Of a stretch of DNA of 64,000 nt, positions 10,304-18,307 are shown one piece after another. A program made the translations under genes and the position numbers. The notes beneath the pieces are model-generated. The model saw only the letters and a list, made by a program, of their open reading frames with translations. It searched no databases and had not been told where the DNA came from. Position 1 is the stretch's first letter; every line of letters begins with the position of its first letter. Origin of the DNA: Clostridium acidisoli DSM 12555 (lineage in GTDB: Bacteria; Bacillota; Clostridia; Clostridiales; Clostridiaceae); assembly GCF_900176305.1 (NCBI RefSeq), contig NZ_FWXH01000016.1, positions 1 through 64,000 of the forward strand, in the 5' to 3' direction.

Positions 10304-11146
10304 TTACTGTATCCATATACCAGAACCAATTGGAACATTATCATATATATATTTTGCATCTTCTAATGCTAATCTTACACATCCATGTGATACCCCATTT
10401 CCTAAAGTACCATCTACTAAATTACCATTTTTGTCAAATAAAACACTATGAAATAAATAATTGCCTTGTATCTGTGTAAAATATCTACATACTATGCCAT
10501 TTGGAGTTGAAAATTGTGGGCCTTTATTGCCTACAAAGAAGTGTCCTGTAACCGTTGGTGTACCTGAGGTGCCTGATGCACAGGAAAATTCATTTATTAA
10601 CTTCCAATTTCGATTAGTGCCATTATATATATATACCTTTTGTTCCGCTATATTCACCATAATTAAGTAATTTGTGTAACTTGATAAATCCACACTGTTA
10701 ACTCTATTTTCATAGGTAGCTACATTTGATGCATCGCTTCCATTTAATACTGATTGAGCTTTTGGAATATACATATCAGCCGCTGTGGGTTTCTTTTTTA
10801 AGTCAGCTAATGTTTGACCTTCTACTATGCCGCTAGTAGATAGTCCATGCCTATGTTGAAAATCCATAACAGCATAAATCGTTTGTTCTCCATAATCCCC
10901 GTCTAGGCCTACGCTATATCCAAACCCATTTATTTTTTTCTGAATATCCTTTACGTCATCTCCCTTATCCCCTGCTTTTAAAACTGTTCTTGCTGGTGTT
11001 TTTGGCTTAACAGGCGCTTTCTTAGTTTTAGTAGCTACATAATATTTAGAATTGCTTTTCTTTTGACTTTCAGTCTTATTTCCGCAAGCAGAAAAACTTA
11101 AAGCCAATATGAATATCATAGTTACGATAAAAATTTTATGTCTCAT
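10304..11146 (-). CDS. L,D-transpeptidase (YkuD) lipoprotein with peptidoglycan-binding domain
   Basis: A 280-residue secreted protein. The signal peptide ends in SFSACGN, a lipobox-like site. A PG_binding_1 domain (~55-112, LKAGDKGDDVKDIQKKINGFG) precedes a YkuD catalytic domain (~160-280) with the active-site motif HGCVRL. L,D-transpeptidases make 3-3 peptidoglycan cross-links or attach proteins to the wall. Both domains look intact. It is monocistronic, with a terminator directly downstream. Confidence 0.94.
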   Translation of the reverse strand: MRHKIFIVTMIFILALSFSACGNKTESQKKSNSKYYVATKTKKAPVKPKTPARTVLKAGDKGDDVKDIQKKINGFGYSVGLDGDYGEQTIYAVMDFQHRHGLSTSGIVEGQTLADLKKKPTAADMYIPKAQSVLNGSDASNVATYENRVNSVDLSSYTNYLIMVNIAEQKVYIYNGTNRNWKLINEFSCASGTSGTPTVTGHFFVGNKGPQFSTPNGIVCRYFTQIQGNYLFHSVLFDKNGNLVDGTLGNGVSHGCVRLALEDAKYIYDNVPIGSGIWIQ

Positions 11147-11302
11147 TTACATCCCATCCCTTTATTGAATTGTATTTTAGGATTTTTAATTATACAATTA
11201 TTTATGCTCTAGGTATAATACCAGTTTAATTATACTGCAAATTTTATATATATTTATATAAATATTAAACTTTAATTCTTTAATTTATCCATTCGCTACC
11301 AT

Positions 11303-11406
11303 CCGTAAGACTCCAACTTCTGCAAGCATTGAGTTAACGGATGCTACGCGCTGGATTGGTTCAACTAACACTCAGATGGTGTCAAAACCAAAACACCATC
11401 TGAGTG
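11303..11406. repeat. Two strong intergenic hairpins
   Basis: The 270-bp gap between the YkdC/YdcF-type gene end and the transpeptidase start holds a perfect 14-bp inverted repeat at 11369-11406 (CACTCAGATGGTGT / ACACCATCTGAGTG, 10-base loop). A second pair, CATCCGT...ACGGATG, lies at about 11303-11344. Neither is followed by a T-run on either strand. Base composition is richer in G+C than the surroundings. They may be terminators, a remnant of a small mobile repeat, or a processed RNA. Confidence 0.55.
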
Positions 11407-11417
11407 CAAGTTTCACT

Positions 11418-12170
11418 TTATCTATCTAAAAAAAATGATTTTATCACACCAAAATATTCTCTTACATAATAATTAGGTATTAATATATAATTGACTGGAG
11501 ATGCTATTCCTTCCGAATCTATTCCAGCCCTTTTCGCCAAAAATCTCGCTCTAAACACATGAAAATTACTTGTTACTATAGCTATATTTACTTCTTTTTT
11601 ATCGTTTATATTCTTCAATATATTATATGTATATTTCATATTCTGAATGGTATTTGTTGACTTATCTTCTTTTATTATCGATTCACTTTTAACTCCATTT
11701 TTCACAAGATACTCTTTCATTGCTTCTGCTTCAGAAATATCTTCCCCTGGTCCTCTTCCACCAGATACAATGATTTTTACTTTTGGATATTTATTTATAT
11801 ATTTTAGCGCTGTTTGTGTTCTTTGAAGCTGAACTAGTTGCATTGTTTTGCCTTTTATCCCAGCACCAAGTACAATAATATAATCTGGCTTACTTCTAAG
11901 ATTAGTATGTGAATTGTAAACAATATTTCCCTCTATTAATATAAATGAAATAATAATAACACTAATCAAGCTTTTAAATATAAATAAAAGTTTATTGTTT
12001 TTATTTATATTTAATTTATCCTTTAATAAGGCAAATATTATAAAAATACACCCTAAAGCAAAAAAGAATTTAACAAAATTAATATTTGTTCCAAATCTAA
12101 AAATACATATAAAAAAATATAATATATTTATTAAACCTAAAAATAATAGTGCTTTTTTCAAATTATCCAC
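11418..12170 (-). CDS. YdcF/SanA-like DUF218 membrane protein
   Basis: About 250 residues. Three hydrophobic segments lie in the first ~100 residues, followed by a DUF218 domain beginning PDYIIVLGAGI and including VSGGRGPGEDISEAEAMKEYL and VTSNFHVFRARFLAKRAG. The family includes E. coli ElyC/SanA and YdcF, linked to envelope integrity and peptidoglycan precursor metabolism. The biochemical reaction is not established. I place the start at a GTG behind AGAGG; the longest open frame begins at 12227 but has no ribosome site. Confidence 0.85.
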   Translation of the reverse strand: MDNLKKALLFLGLINILYFFICIFRFGTNINFVKFFFALGCIFIIFALLKDKLNINKNNKLLFIFKSLISVIIISFILIEGNIVYNSHTNLRSKPDYIIVLGAGIKGKTMQLVQLQRTQTALKYINKYPKVKIIVSGGRGPGEDISEAEAMKEYLVKNGVKSESIIKEDKSTNTIQNMKYTYNILKNINDKKEVNIAIVTSNFHVFRARFLAKRAGIDSEGIASPVNYILIPNYYVREYFGVIKSFFLDR

Positions 12171-12334
12171 ATATATACCTCTACCTTCTTCTAATATAAA
12201 CATCTTCTGTTTCAATGTTATAAACATCTATGGTATTATTATACATATACTTTATATAAGATTTCAACTTTCTTTAAAACAAAATTTGCTATTTTTTACT
12301 TTTAATACTTTGCAGGAGAGGAAGGTGCAATTAA

Positions 12335-13219
12335 ATGCATTTCATTCTATTAATTTATTCTAAATATTATTATATATTTTTTTATTTTATTATTTATTCC
12401 TTTTTAGGCTGGTGTTTAGAAGTGCTCTATTCATTTAAAAATAAATGTAAATTTGTCAATAGAGGTTTTTTAAATGGACCTTTTTGTCCGATTTATGGCT
12501 TTGGTGCTATTTCTTTAATTACTGTGTTATCTCCTCTAAGGCAGAATTTACCGTTTTTACTTATTGGATGCTTTCTATTTCCTTCTGCTATTGAATATTT
12601 TACAGGTTTTGTTTTAGAAAAGGCTTTTTCTGCCACTTGGTGGAATTACTCTCGTTATAAGTTTAATCTAAAAGGCAGGATATGCCTTCGATTCTCTATT
12701 TTGTGGTGGGTAGTTTCAGTTTTTTTAGTAGTTTTTATTAACCCTAATATTACTGATAAATTAGCACAAATGCTGCCAATAAGATGTAGATATGTACTAT
12801 TGATTTCATTTACCTCGTATTTCATTATAGATTTTTATATAACTTTACTTTCATTAATTAAACTAAAGAAATTATTTACTCAAATCACACATATATCTTT
12901 TCAATTGAATATAAAGTCTGATTCTATATATAAAATTAAAAATTCAATAAAAGCATTAGAATTAAGATCTACTGCTAAAAATTTTAGTAACAAAGTGTCT
13001 GATTTAATTGAAAACAAAATATATAAACAGGAAGACGATTCATTAGAAAAACTTGAAATTAAATTGTCTGAACTTAAGCGTACTTATGATCAATTATTAA
13101 ATAAAATAGCTCATAGTCACAAAAGATTTTTTACTGCATATCCAGACTTAAAGACTAAATTTAACAAAAAAATCTTAAGCGAAATTCACGAAAAGATAAG
13201 AAAAATAAATAATCACTAA
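12335..13219 (+). CDS. CmpB-like putative ABC-transporter type IV membrane protein
   Basis: A 294-residue membrane protein matching the PF06541 pattern: FLGWCLEVLYSF, VNRGFLNGPFCPIYGFG, EYFTGFVLE and GRICLRFS. There are about five to six membrane helices in the first 180 residues and then a charged, probably coiled-coil cytoplasmic tail. Family members are common in clostridia, are named as putative ABC transporter components and have no proven substrate. The start has GGAAGGTG eight bases upstream. No ATPase gene is adjacent. Confidence 0.85.
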   Translation: MHFILLIYSKYYYIFFYFIIYSFLGWCLEVLYSFKNKCKFVNRGFLNGPFCPIYGFGAISLITVLSPLRQNLPFLLIGCFLFPSAIEYFTGFVLEKAFSATWWNYSRYKFNLKGRICLRFSILWWVVSVFLVVFINPNITDKLAQMLPIRCRYVLLISFTSYFIIDFYITLLSLIKLKKLFTQITHISFQLNIKSDSIYKIKNSIKALELRSTAKNFSNKVSDLIENKIYKQEDDSLEKLEIKLSELKRTYDQLLNKIAHSHKRFFTAYPDLKTKFNKKILSEIHEKIRKINNH

Positions 13220-13233
13220 ATAATTTAAATTTA

Positions 13234-13491
13234 TTAAACATTTTTAGGCAATATAACAACATCATATCTCATGCTTAGATTTTTTGACAACGGATTCTTT
13301 TCGGTTATTTGCCTAACTTCCTCCATGTCCTTTGCCTTAAATACTAAAGTTCCTCTATTTTTATTATAAAAACCACCTGCAATTAAATACTTGTTAGCTT
13401 TTATATCGCTATTTCTTATCTTTGTGCTTTTAACACCATCTTGAGCAATATTGTTGTAGCTTATTCTTACAAATAAATTGTTTTTCTCCAT
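13234..13491 (-). CDS. YciI-like small protein under LexA control
   Basis: An 85-residue protein with the alpha-beta ferredoxin-like layout of the YciI family (DIKANKYLIAGGFYNKNRGTLVFKAKDMEEVRQITEKNPL). YciI proteins are small cytoplasmic putative enzymes of unclear reaction. The call rests on the fold pattern and size, so is moderate. The ribosome site GGAGGAAGG precedes the ATG. The promoter upstream carries two SOS boxes, suggesting induction by DNA damage, which is unusual for this family. Confidence 0.7.
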   Translation of the reverse strand: MEKNNLFVRISYNNIAQDGVKSTKIRNSDIKANKYLIAGGFYNKNRGTLVFKAKDMEEVRQITEKNPLSKNLSMRYDVVILPKNV

Positions 13492-13547
13492 ATGTACCTT
13501 CCTCCATTAACTCTATTATTTTTTATAATATATACTTAAAAACCCTT

Positions 13548-13597
13548 CGAACTTTTGTTCGTATTATAATTGTACAGAACATTTGTTCGTGTGTCAA
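13548..13597 (-). promoter_or_regulatory. SOS promoter with two LexA boxes
   Basis: On the minus strand, TTGACA (13592-13597) and TACAAT (13569-13574) are separated by 17 bp. Two LexA/DinR boxes flank and overlap them: AGAACATTTGTTCG at 13576-13589 lies in the spacer, and CGAACTTTTGTTCG at 13548-13561 lies just downstream of the -10. Both match the Gram-positive consensus GAAC-N4-GTTC exactly. The arrangement would block RNA polymerase until LexA is cleaved. It drives the 13234-13491 gene; the opposite-strand gene at 13669 could also be affected. Confidence 0.87.
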
Positions 13598-13668
13598 TAT
13601 AATTTTTTTGTTTTATAAAAATATATGCTATAATACATGATATATTAAGTTTTAATTTGGAGGCCATT

Positions 13669-13908
13669 ATGATATTAACTGATATAATGAAATTTATTGA
13701 AAGTGAATATAAAGTTATAAACAATACTCCTTGCGAGATTTGTGGTGGCGATTACGAAGCTGACCAATTAGAAATTCTTCTAATTGATGATGTACCATTT
13801 GACGTTTGTCAATGTTCATGCTGTAATTGCGGTCATGAAAAAACATTTGAATTTTATGCACCTTTTGTAACCGAAAATGATTTAAAAAACATAACTAATT
13901 TAAATTAA
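13669..13908 (+). CDS. Small cysteine-rich putative metal-binding protein
   Basis: A 79-residue protein beginning MILTDIMKFIESEYK. Cysteine pairs CEICGG (~20-23) and CQCSCCNCGH (~46-54) suggest a zinc ribbon. I do not recognise the family. The start is the ATG behind GGAGG. It is followed closely by two more small genes in the same direction and shares an upstream region with the LexA-boxed gene on the other strand. Its own -10 may be TATAAT near 13629. Confidence 0.6.
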   Translation: MILTDIMKFIESEYKVINNTPCEICGGDYEADQLEILLIDDVPFDVCQCSCCNCGHEKTFEFYAPFVTENDLKNITNLN

Positions 13909-13920
13909 AGGAGATATAAA

Positions 13921-14106
13921 ATGGACAAAACAAGCATTGAACTTGCAACTAAAGAAATTGATGAAGCACTAGATACTGTAAATTCTATGGAAAATGATTT
14001 AGGTAAAAACAGTTTATCCGAATCTAATATTAAAGAACAATTTATATTCTTATCTAAGAAGGTAAAAGAACTTGAGAACATATTAATCGAGGAAGGAATT
14101 TTGTAA
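13921..14106 (+). CDS. Hypothetical 61-residue helical protein
   Basis: A short acidic protein with no cysteine and no membrane segment. The sequence is almost entirely predicted helix with heptad-like hydrophobics (VNSMENDLG..., FLSKKVKELENILIEEG). A strong AAAGGAGAT site precedes the ATG. It lies 12 bases after the metal-binding gene and 20 before the next, so the three are probably one transcript. Function is unknown. Confidence 0.6.
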   Translation: MDKTSIELATKEIDEALDTVNSMENDLGKNSLSESNIKEQFIFLSKKVKELENILIEEGIL

Positions 14107-14126
14107 GCTATTATAGGTGATTATTA

Positions 14127-14633
14127 ATGGATAAAGATAAGAAGCTAATATCAATGGATTTATATAAAGCAGATACCATGAATGATCCTAAAAATACTAC
14201 TTCTCCTAAGAAAAGATTTTCTAGATTAAAATCCGTATTATTATCTATACTTATTATTATTTTTCTTGCTACTGTGGGAATGTTATATGCTTTTTTTACT
14301 CCAACTAGTTTTATAGTTATTGATGTTGGTGCATCAATAAACTTAAAAGTAAACAGATGGAACAAAATAATTGATGTTTCTTCCTTAAATACAAAGGGTG
14401 AAACTATATTAAGCATTTCAAAAGTTAAATATAAAAATATAGAAGACGGACTTACCCTTATTTTAAGTAATGCAGAAGAGGAAAACTATATAAATGCATT
14501 AAGTACAAATGAACAAAAAAAACAGGTTTCTGTTTTTATTTCAGGTAACCATTTAGATTTATCCTCCTTTTCAAATGTAGCACAAAGCAGGAAACTTGAT
14601 TTAGAGCTAAATCAAAGTGGTACTGACAACTAA
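14127..14633 (+). CDS. Membrane-anchored protein with RsgI-like extracellular domain
   Basis: A 168-residue single-pass protein: a basic cytoplasmic part (1-35), one transmembrane helix (~36-57), then an outside domain containing FIVIDVGASINLKVNRWNKI. This resembles the middle domain of RsgI anti-sigma factors (pattern xIxIDVNPSIExxxNxxxxVI). It lacks the N-terminal RsgI sigma-binding domain and there is no sigma factor gene nearby, so it is not a functional anti-sigma factor by sequence. It may be a stand-alone sensor or adhesion-type domain. Last gene before a strong terminator. Confidence 0.6.
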   Translation: MDKDKKLISMDLYKADTMNDPKNTTSPKKRFSRLKSVLLSILIIIFLATVGMLYAFFTPTSFIVIDVGASINLKVNRWNKIIDVSSLNTKGETILSISKVKYKNIEDGLTLILSNAEEENYINALSTNEQKKQVSVFISGNHLDLSSFSNVAQSRKLDLELNQSGTDN

Positions 14634-14680
14634 AAATATCCCAAAACACTAATTATGACAATTAGTGTTTTGGGATATTT
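14634..14680 (+). terminator. Strong Rho-independent terminator
   Basis: A perfect 21-bp stem (AAATATCCCAAAACACTAATT and its complement) with loop ATGAC begins one base after the 14633 stop and ends in a T-rich run. It probably works from both sides, as the minus strand also has flanking A/T runs. Confidence 0.93.
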
Positions 14681-14711
14681 TATTTGTAATAAGGATGATT
14701 TCTCTCCACTA

Positions 14712-14741
14712 TTTTTCTGACGTAGGAGGAAAATTTTCCTT
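14712..14741. repeat. Dispersed ~30-bp repeat, copy 1
   Basis: The sequence TTTTTCTGACGTAGGAGGA plus AAATTTTCCTT recurs with two or three changes at 45782-45810. Both copies lie in non-coding DNA next to gene ends. Read on the minus strand, both could encode the peptide fragment KFPPTSEK or NFPPTSEK, hinting that they derive from one ancestral coding or structured element. Function is unknown. Confidence 0.6.
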
Positions 14742-14776
14742 ATAATCAATTTTTTATTTATAAAACTAAGTACATG

Positions 14777-15679
14777 TTAATAGTTATTGTTATTTACTCT
14801 ATTCTCAAAATCTGCTTCCGTATGTTGTGGTGATATGTATACTCTACTTAGCTTAAATTTGTCATCAGTTTTATATGTCCACTTACCATCCCTACTAAAC
14901 CCTAAAGTATATCCTGCATTTTTAGCATCTAATAAAGTATCTGCATTATAACTTCCAAACGGATACGAAACATAATTAACTTTTTTATTTAATAATGCTT
15001 CTAGCTTATTTTTTGAATCTTTAAGACTTTCCAATTGAGAAGTGCTTGGCAAGTTTGAAATTCTAACATTTTCATCAGTACCACTTTCTATGTCAATACC
15101 ATTTTGTTGCAGTTCTTTTAACTGTGCTGAAGTCAAATAATTAGACTCTTTATCTATAGCATCTGCAACAACGAATATTGTGGCTTTAAATCCATATTTT
15201 TTTAACACTGGATAAACATTAGTATAATTGTCTTCATAACCATCATCAAATGTAAGCACTATAGATTTTTGAGGTATAGGTTTATTGTTGGTTAAAAAGT
15301 CATTTATCTCATCCATTGTTAAAGTAGTAAAATTATTATCTTTTAAATATTTCATCTGTGAATCAAAGTTTTGATTTGTTATCCTCAAAGGTGCAAATTG
15401 ACTTGAAGCTGCATTATCACTCACACTATGATACATAACAACTGGAACCCCATCATTATCATTTTTCATTGGTACAGATGCAGCTGTTGTAGTATTACTA
15501 TCCTTTACAGTAGTTTTATTCTGAGCTTCAGTAGTTTCTGTAGCAACACTTTTTATATTCTTTACATTTTGCGCCGAGTTATCACTTTTCTTGTTGATAT
15601 TTACCACTATAGCCCAAGCAATAACTGCAATTAAAATTAAAAAACTAACACTTATAATCTTTTTCTCTTCATTTCTCAT
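14777..15679 (-). CDS. Membrane-anchored polysaccharide deacetylase
   Basis: A 300-residue protein with one N-terminal membrane helix (~8-26), a Ser/Thr/Asn-rich linker, then a NodB-type deacetylase domain (~75-300). The catalytic motif TFDDGYEDN is intact (~147). MYHSVSD and the later SYPFGSY and GFSRDGKWT segments also fit. It would act outside the cell on N-acetylated glycans such as peptidoglycan. The start has GGAAGGAAT upstream. It is divergent from the small gene at 16047, across a DnaA-box cluster. Confidence 0.92.
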   Translation of the reverse strand: MRNEEKKIISVSFLILIAVIAWAIVVNINKKSDNSAQNVKNIKSVATETTEAQNKTTVKDSNTTTAASVPMKNDNDGVPVVMYHSVSDNAASSQFAPLRITNQNFDSQMKYLKDNNFTTLTMDEINDFLTNNKPIPQKSIVLTFDDGYEDNYTNVYPVLKKYGFKATIFVVADAIDKESNYLTSAQLKELQQNGIDIESGTDENVRISNLPSTSQLESLKDSKNKLEALLNKKVNYVSYPFGSYNADTLLDAKNAGYTLGFSRDGKWTYKTDDKFKLSRVYISPQHTEADFENRVNNNNY

Positions 15680-15798
15680 TGTTTATTCCTTCCTGTGCAC
15701 TTACAATAATTATTATTCCCTTTTTAATTTTATCAAAATTAAGTAAATTTATCTATATACTTTGAAAAAATGTATTTTTATTAATATAGTTATGAACA

Positions 15799-15915
15799 TT
15801 ATCCACAGGTTGCATGTTGTTAACCTGTGAAAATAAGTTTTATCTACTGGTTTAAAAAATAATTATTTTAAACTTATTAACATTATCCACAACTTTGTGG
15901 ATAACATGTGGATAA
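15799..15915. promoter_or_regulatory. Cluster of four perfect DnaA boxes
   Basis: TTATCCACA occurs exactly at 15799-15807 and 15883-15891 on the plus strand, and at 15896-15904 and 15907-15915 on the minus strand. Four perfect 9-mers in 117 bp, in a 367-bp AT-rich gap between divergent genes, is far above chance. There is no dnaA gene here, so it is more likely a DnaA-titration or regulatory cluster than oriC. It could make the flanking genes DnaA-responsive. Confidence 0.82.
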
Positions 15916-16046
15916 TTGATATTAATTTTCAGAGAATTGAAAAAAATTTAAGAATTTTCAGATTATCTATTAACATTTACTAAAAAAAATAGTATTATAA
16001 TAATATAAAGAGAATTAATTAACTCTTATGAAAGGTGGGAGTTTAT

Positions 16047-16223
16047 ATGAAAAGTAATGTTATTTATGTTGATTTTACACACAAGAAAGTTTCTGGCAGT
16101 AAAGATAAGTTTTCACTTGAACAATTAAAACAACATATTAAGGATAAGTTTTATTTTATTACTAATAGATTAAATCCTTCTAACAAATGTAAACGTATAC
16201 CATCAAAAAGGCATTTTTCTTAG
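16047..16223 (+). CDS. Hypothetical 58-residue basic protein
   Basis: A small Lys/Arg-rich protein (net positive C terminus KCKRIPSKRHFS) beginning MKSNVIYVDFTHKK. There is no signal peptide. GGTGGGAG lies nine bases before the chosen ATG; a GTG four codons upstream falls inside that site. A terminator hairpin follows. I do not recognise the family. It sits right next to the DnaA-box cluster. Confidence 0.55.
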   Translation: MKSNVIYVDFTHKKVSGSKDKFSLEQLKQHIKDKFYFITNRLNPSNKCKRIPSKRHFS

Positions 16224-16292
16224 ACCTCTGATTTGAAATAGATTAAAACTTTTCATTGACATTTATTTAATATATAAAGTTGACTTTATGTT

Positions 16293-16320
16293 TTAACCGA
16301 GTTTTGTTAGACTCGGTTAA
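16293..16320 (+). terminator. Rho-independent terminator
   Basis: The 10-bp stem TTAACCGAGT / ACTCGGTTAA is followed by TTTGTTTTAT. It ends the small upstream gene's transcript before ispF. Confidence 0.8.
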
Positions 16321-16394
16321 TTTGTTTTATACATTTAACCATACAGTATTTTTTTGATATAATAAGTATTATATATTTTAATTGGAGGTATAAA

Positions 16395-16871
16395 ATGAGA
16401 GTTGGACTCGGTTATGATGTACATAAATTAGTTTCAGAAAGAAAACTTATACTTGGTGGAGTGACTATAAATTATGAAAAAGGACTTTTAGGCCATTCTG
16501 ATGCGGATGTGCTTGTACACGCAATAATGGACAGTTTGTTAGGCGCAGCAGCCCTTGGTGATATTGGCATCCATTTTCCAGATAAAGACCCTAAATATAA
16601 AGGTATAAGCAGCATTCAGCTATTAATAGAAGTTTCTAAGCTAATAGATAAGGCTGGTTTTAAAATCGGAAATATAGATGCAACTATAGTTGCCCAAAAT
16701 CCTAAGATGTCACCTCATATAAATTTAATGAGAGAAAATATAAGTTCCGCTTTGAATATATCAATAGACCAAATTAATATAAAAGCTACTACTGAGGAAG
16801 GGCTTGGTTTTACAGGATCTGGAGAGGGTATATCCTCTCATAGTATATGTTGTATTGAGGATAAGAAATAA
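16395..16871 (+). CDS. ispF: 2-C-methyl-D-erythritol 2,4-cyclodiphosphate synthase
   Basis: Converts CDP-ME 2-phosphate to ME-cPP and CMP in the MEP isoprenoid pathway. The 158 residues include the metal ligands in GLGYDVHKL (Asp8, His10) and the [26 protein letters not shown] block with the third ligand His. The C-terminal [15 protein letters not shown] is standard. Length is typical. GGAGG lies eight bases before the ATG. It is monocistronic, ending in a bidirectional terminator. Confidence 0.97.
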   Translation: MRVGLGYDVHKLVSERKLILGGVTINYEKGLLGHSDADVLVHAIMDSLLGAAALGDIGIHFPDKDPKYKGISSIQLLIEVSKLIDKAGFKIGNIDATIVAQNPKMSPHINLMRENISSALNISIDQINIKATTEEGLGFTGSGEGISSHSICCIEDKK

Positions 16872-16880
16872 CCTATAAAA

Positions 16881-16926
16881 TTAAGGATGATTTTTTTAAG
16901 TTCTACTTATAAAAATCATCCTTTAA
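16881..16926. terminator. Bidirectional terminator between ispF and the EAL gene
   Basis: The inverted repeat TTAAGGATGATTTTT / AAAAATCATCCTTTAA separates two convergent genes and carries its own T and A runs in the stem, so it can stop transcription from both directions. Confidence 0.88.
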
Positions 16927-16930
16927 ATTT

Positions 16931-18181
16931 CTAAATATTTATATGGTCTGGATTAAAGTCTATGCATAAAATATATTCTTTTCCTAAATTATCTTTAAAT
17001 GAAGATGATATTGTTATACAAAGGTTACCAGTTGCCATTGAAACATAAGGTTCTGTTACATACCTATTTAAACTCATGCTTCTTAAGAAATAATAATATT
17101 TCTTTAGAGAATGATCTGTTCCCTTTTTAGCTGGCTGAAAAATAAGAGCTTTTTGAGTTATCATATTTTTACACCTTGTGGCTGTGTTTGTGGCCTGTTC
17201 ACCATTATCATTTAATATATATGCACATTCAAGTACAGAATACTCATCCACGGTTTTATCTATTATAGAATCAAAGTCTGTTTTCTTTGAATTTTCAAGC
17301 TTATTTATGATATTGTTTATTATCTCATCGTATTCTCTATGAGACTCTTCTTTGGCATTTATTTCTTCTGACATATAAGCTTTATAATCAGTTCCAATTT
17401 TATAGACTTTTTCTTTTAAATCTACCAAGTTTATTTTATCGGCAGAAATAGGATCGCAAAATGCTTTCCCTTGAATCATATCTGCTCCAAGTTCCATAAC
17501 AACCATTGCTTCTGATTCATTTTCTACGTCTTCTGCAATTACAAGTGCCCCAACTTTTTTAGATAAATTTATAAGTGACTTAAAAATTTCTTGTTTGTAA
17601 TAATTATAACTTATTTCCTTAGTTATAACGCTATTAATCTTTATTATATCTGGTTCTACATAAGAAATTCTATCCAGATTTGCAAAGCCTGATCCTAAAT
17701 CTTTAAGTCCAATTAAGAATCCCTTGCTTCTATAAAAATTAATAAACCTCTGCATTGATTCTATATCTTCAATTTTTTCTTCAACAATCTGAAGAACTAT
17801 GTTTCTTGGTTCTATTCCATATTCATTTACAACATTCATTAATATTCCAGAACCAATATACTTATCTATTATAGATATATTTATATCTATAAATAATAAT
17901 ACTTCTTTGTTCTTTTCGTATATGTCAAGAAAACTTTCCATAGCTTTCTCTCTGTAAAGTCTATCTAATTCTATAGCTTCCCCTTCTTTAAGTTCTTGTT
18001 GAACTATTTCATCCCTAGATATAATATTCCCATCAACATCTGGAAAACCTACAAGTAACGCTTCAAGTCCGATAACAGATTTTTTTATTATAGATACAAT
18101 TGGCTCAAAATTCAGTTGTAAATTTCTGTCTTCCGTTATTTTATTTATATTCAAGCTCATGCCTTCTTTTTTATTACTCAA
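16931..18181 (-). CDS. Degenerate EAL-domain protein with C-terminal PDC-like sensor
   Basis: 416 residues: an EAL domain (~15-255) and a YkuI-type C-terminal sensor region (~300-416). The signature EALLVG is present, and DIIKIN and the QGKAF loop are recognisable. The conserved DDFGTG motif is KDLGSG and AEGVE is AEDVE, so one metal-binding aspartate is lost. In active phosphodiesterases these positions coordinate the metals used to cut c-di-GMP. I infer reduced or no catalysis and possible use as a c-di-GMP receptor. It starts at TTG behind GAGGTGG. Confidence 0.85.
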   Translation of the reverse strand: MSNKKEGMSLNINKITEDRNLQLNFEPIVSIIKKSVIGLEALLVGFPDVDGNIISRDEIVQQELKEGEAIELDRLYREKAMESFLDIYEKNKEVLLFIDINISIIDKYIGSGILMNVVNEYGIEPRNIVLQIVEEKIEDIESMQRFINFYRSKGFLIGLKDLGSGFANLDRISYVEPDIIKINSVITKEISYNYYKQEIFKSLINLSKKVGALVIAEDVENESEAMVVMELGADMIQGKAFCDPISADKINLVDLKEKVYKIGTDYKAYMSEEINAKEESHREYDEIINNIINKLENSKKTDFDSIIDKTVDEYSVLECAYILNDNGEQATNTATRCKNMITQKALIFQPAKKGTDHSLKKYYYFLRSMSLNRYVTEPYVSMATGNLCITISSSFKDNLGKEYILCIDFNPDHINI

Positions 18182-18307
18182 AGTTCAGCCCACCTCTTTC
18201 TTAAATATACTCTATTTATATTATATTTGTACTAGAACTTGCATGCAAGATTATTTGTGCTTTTAAATTGGTAAAATATCAAACTTTTTATTGAAATAGT
18301 CTAAATT

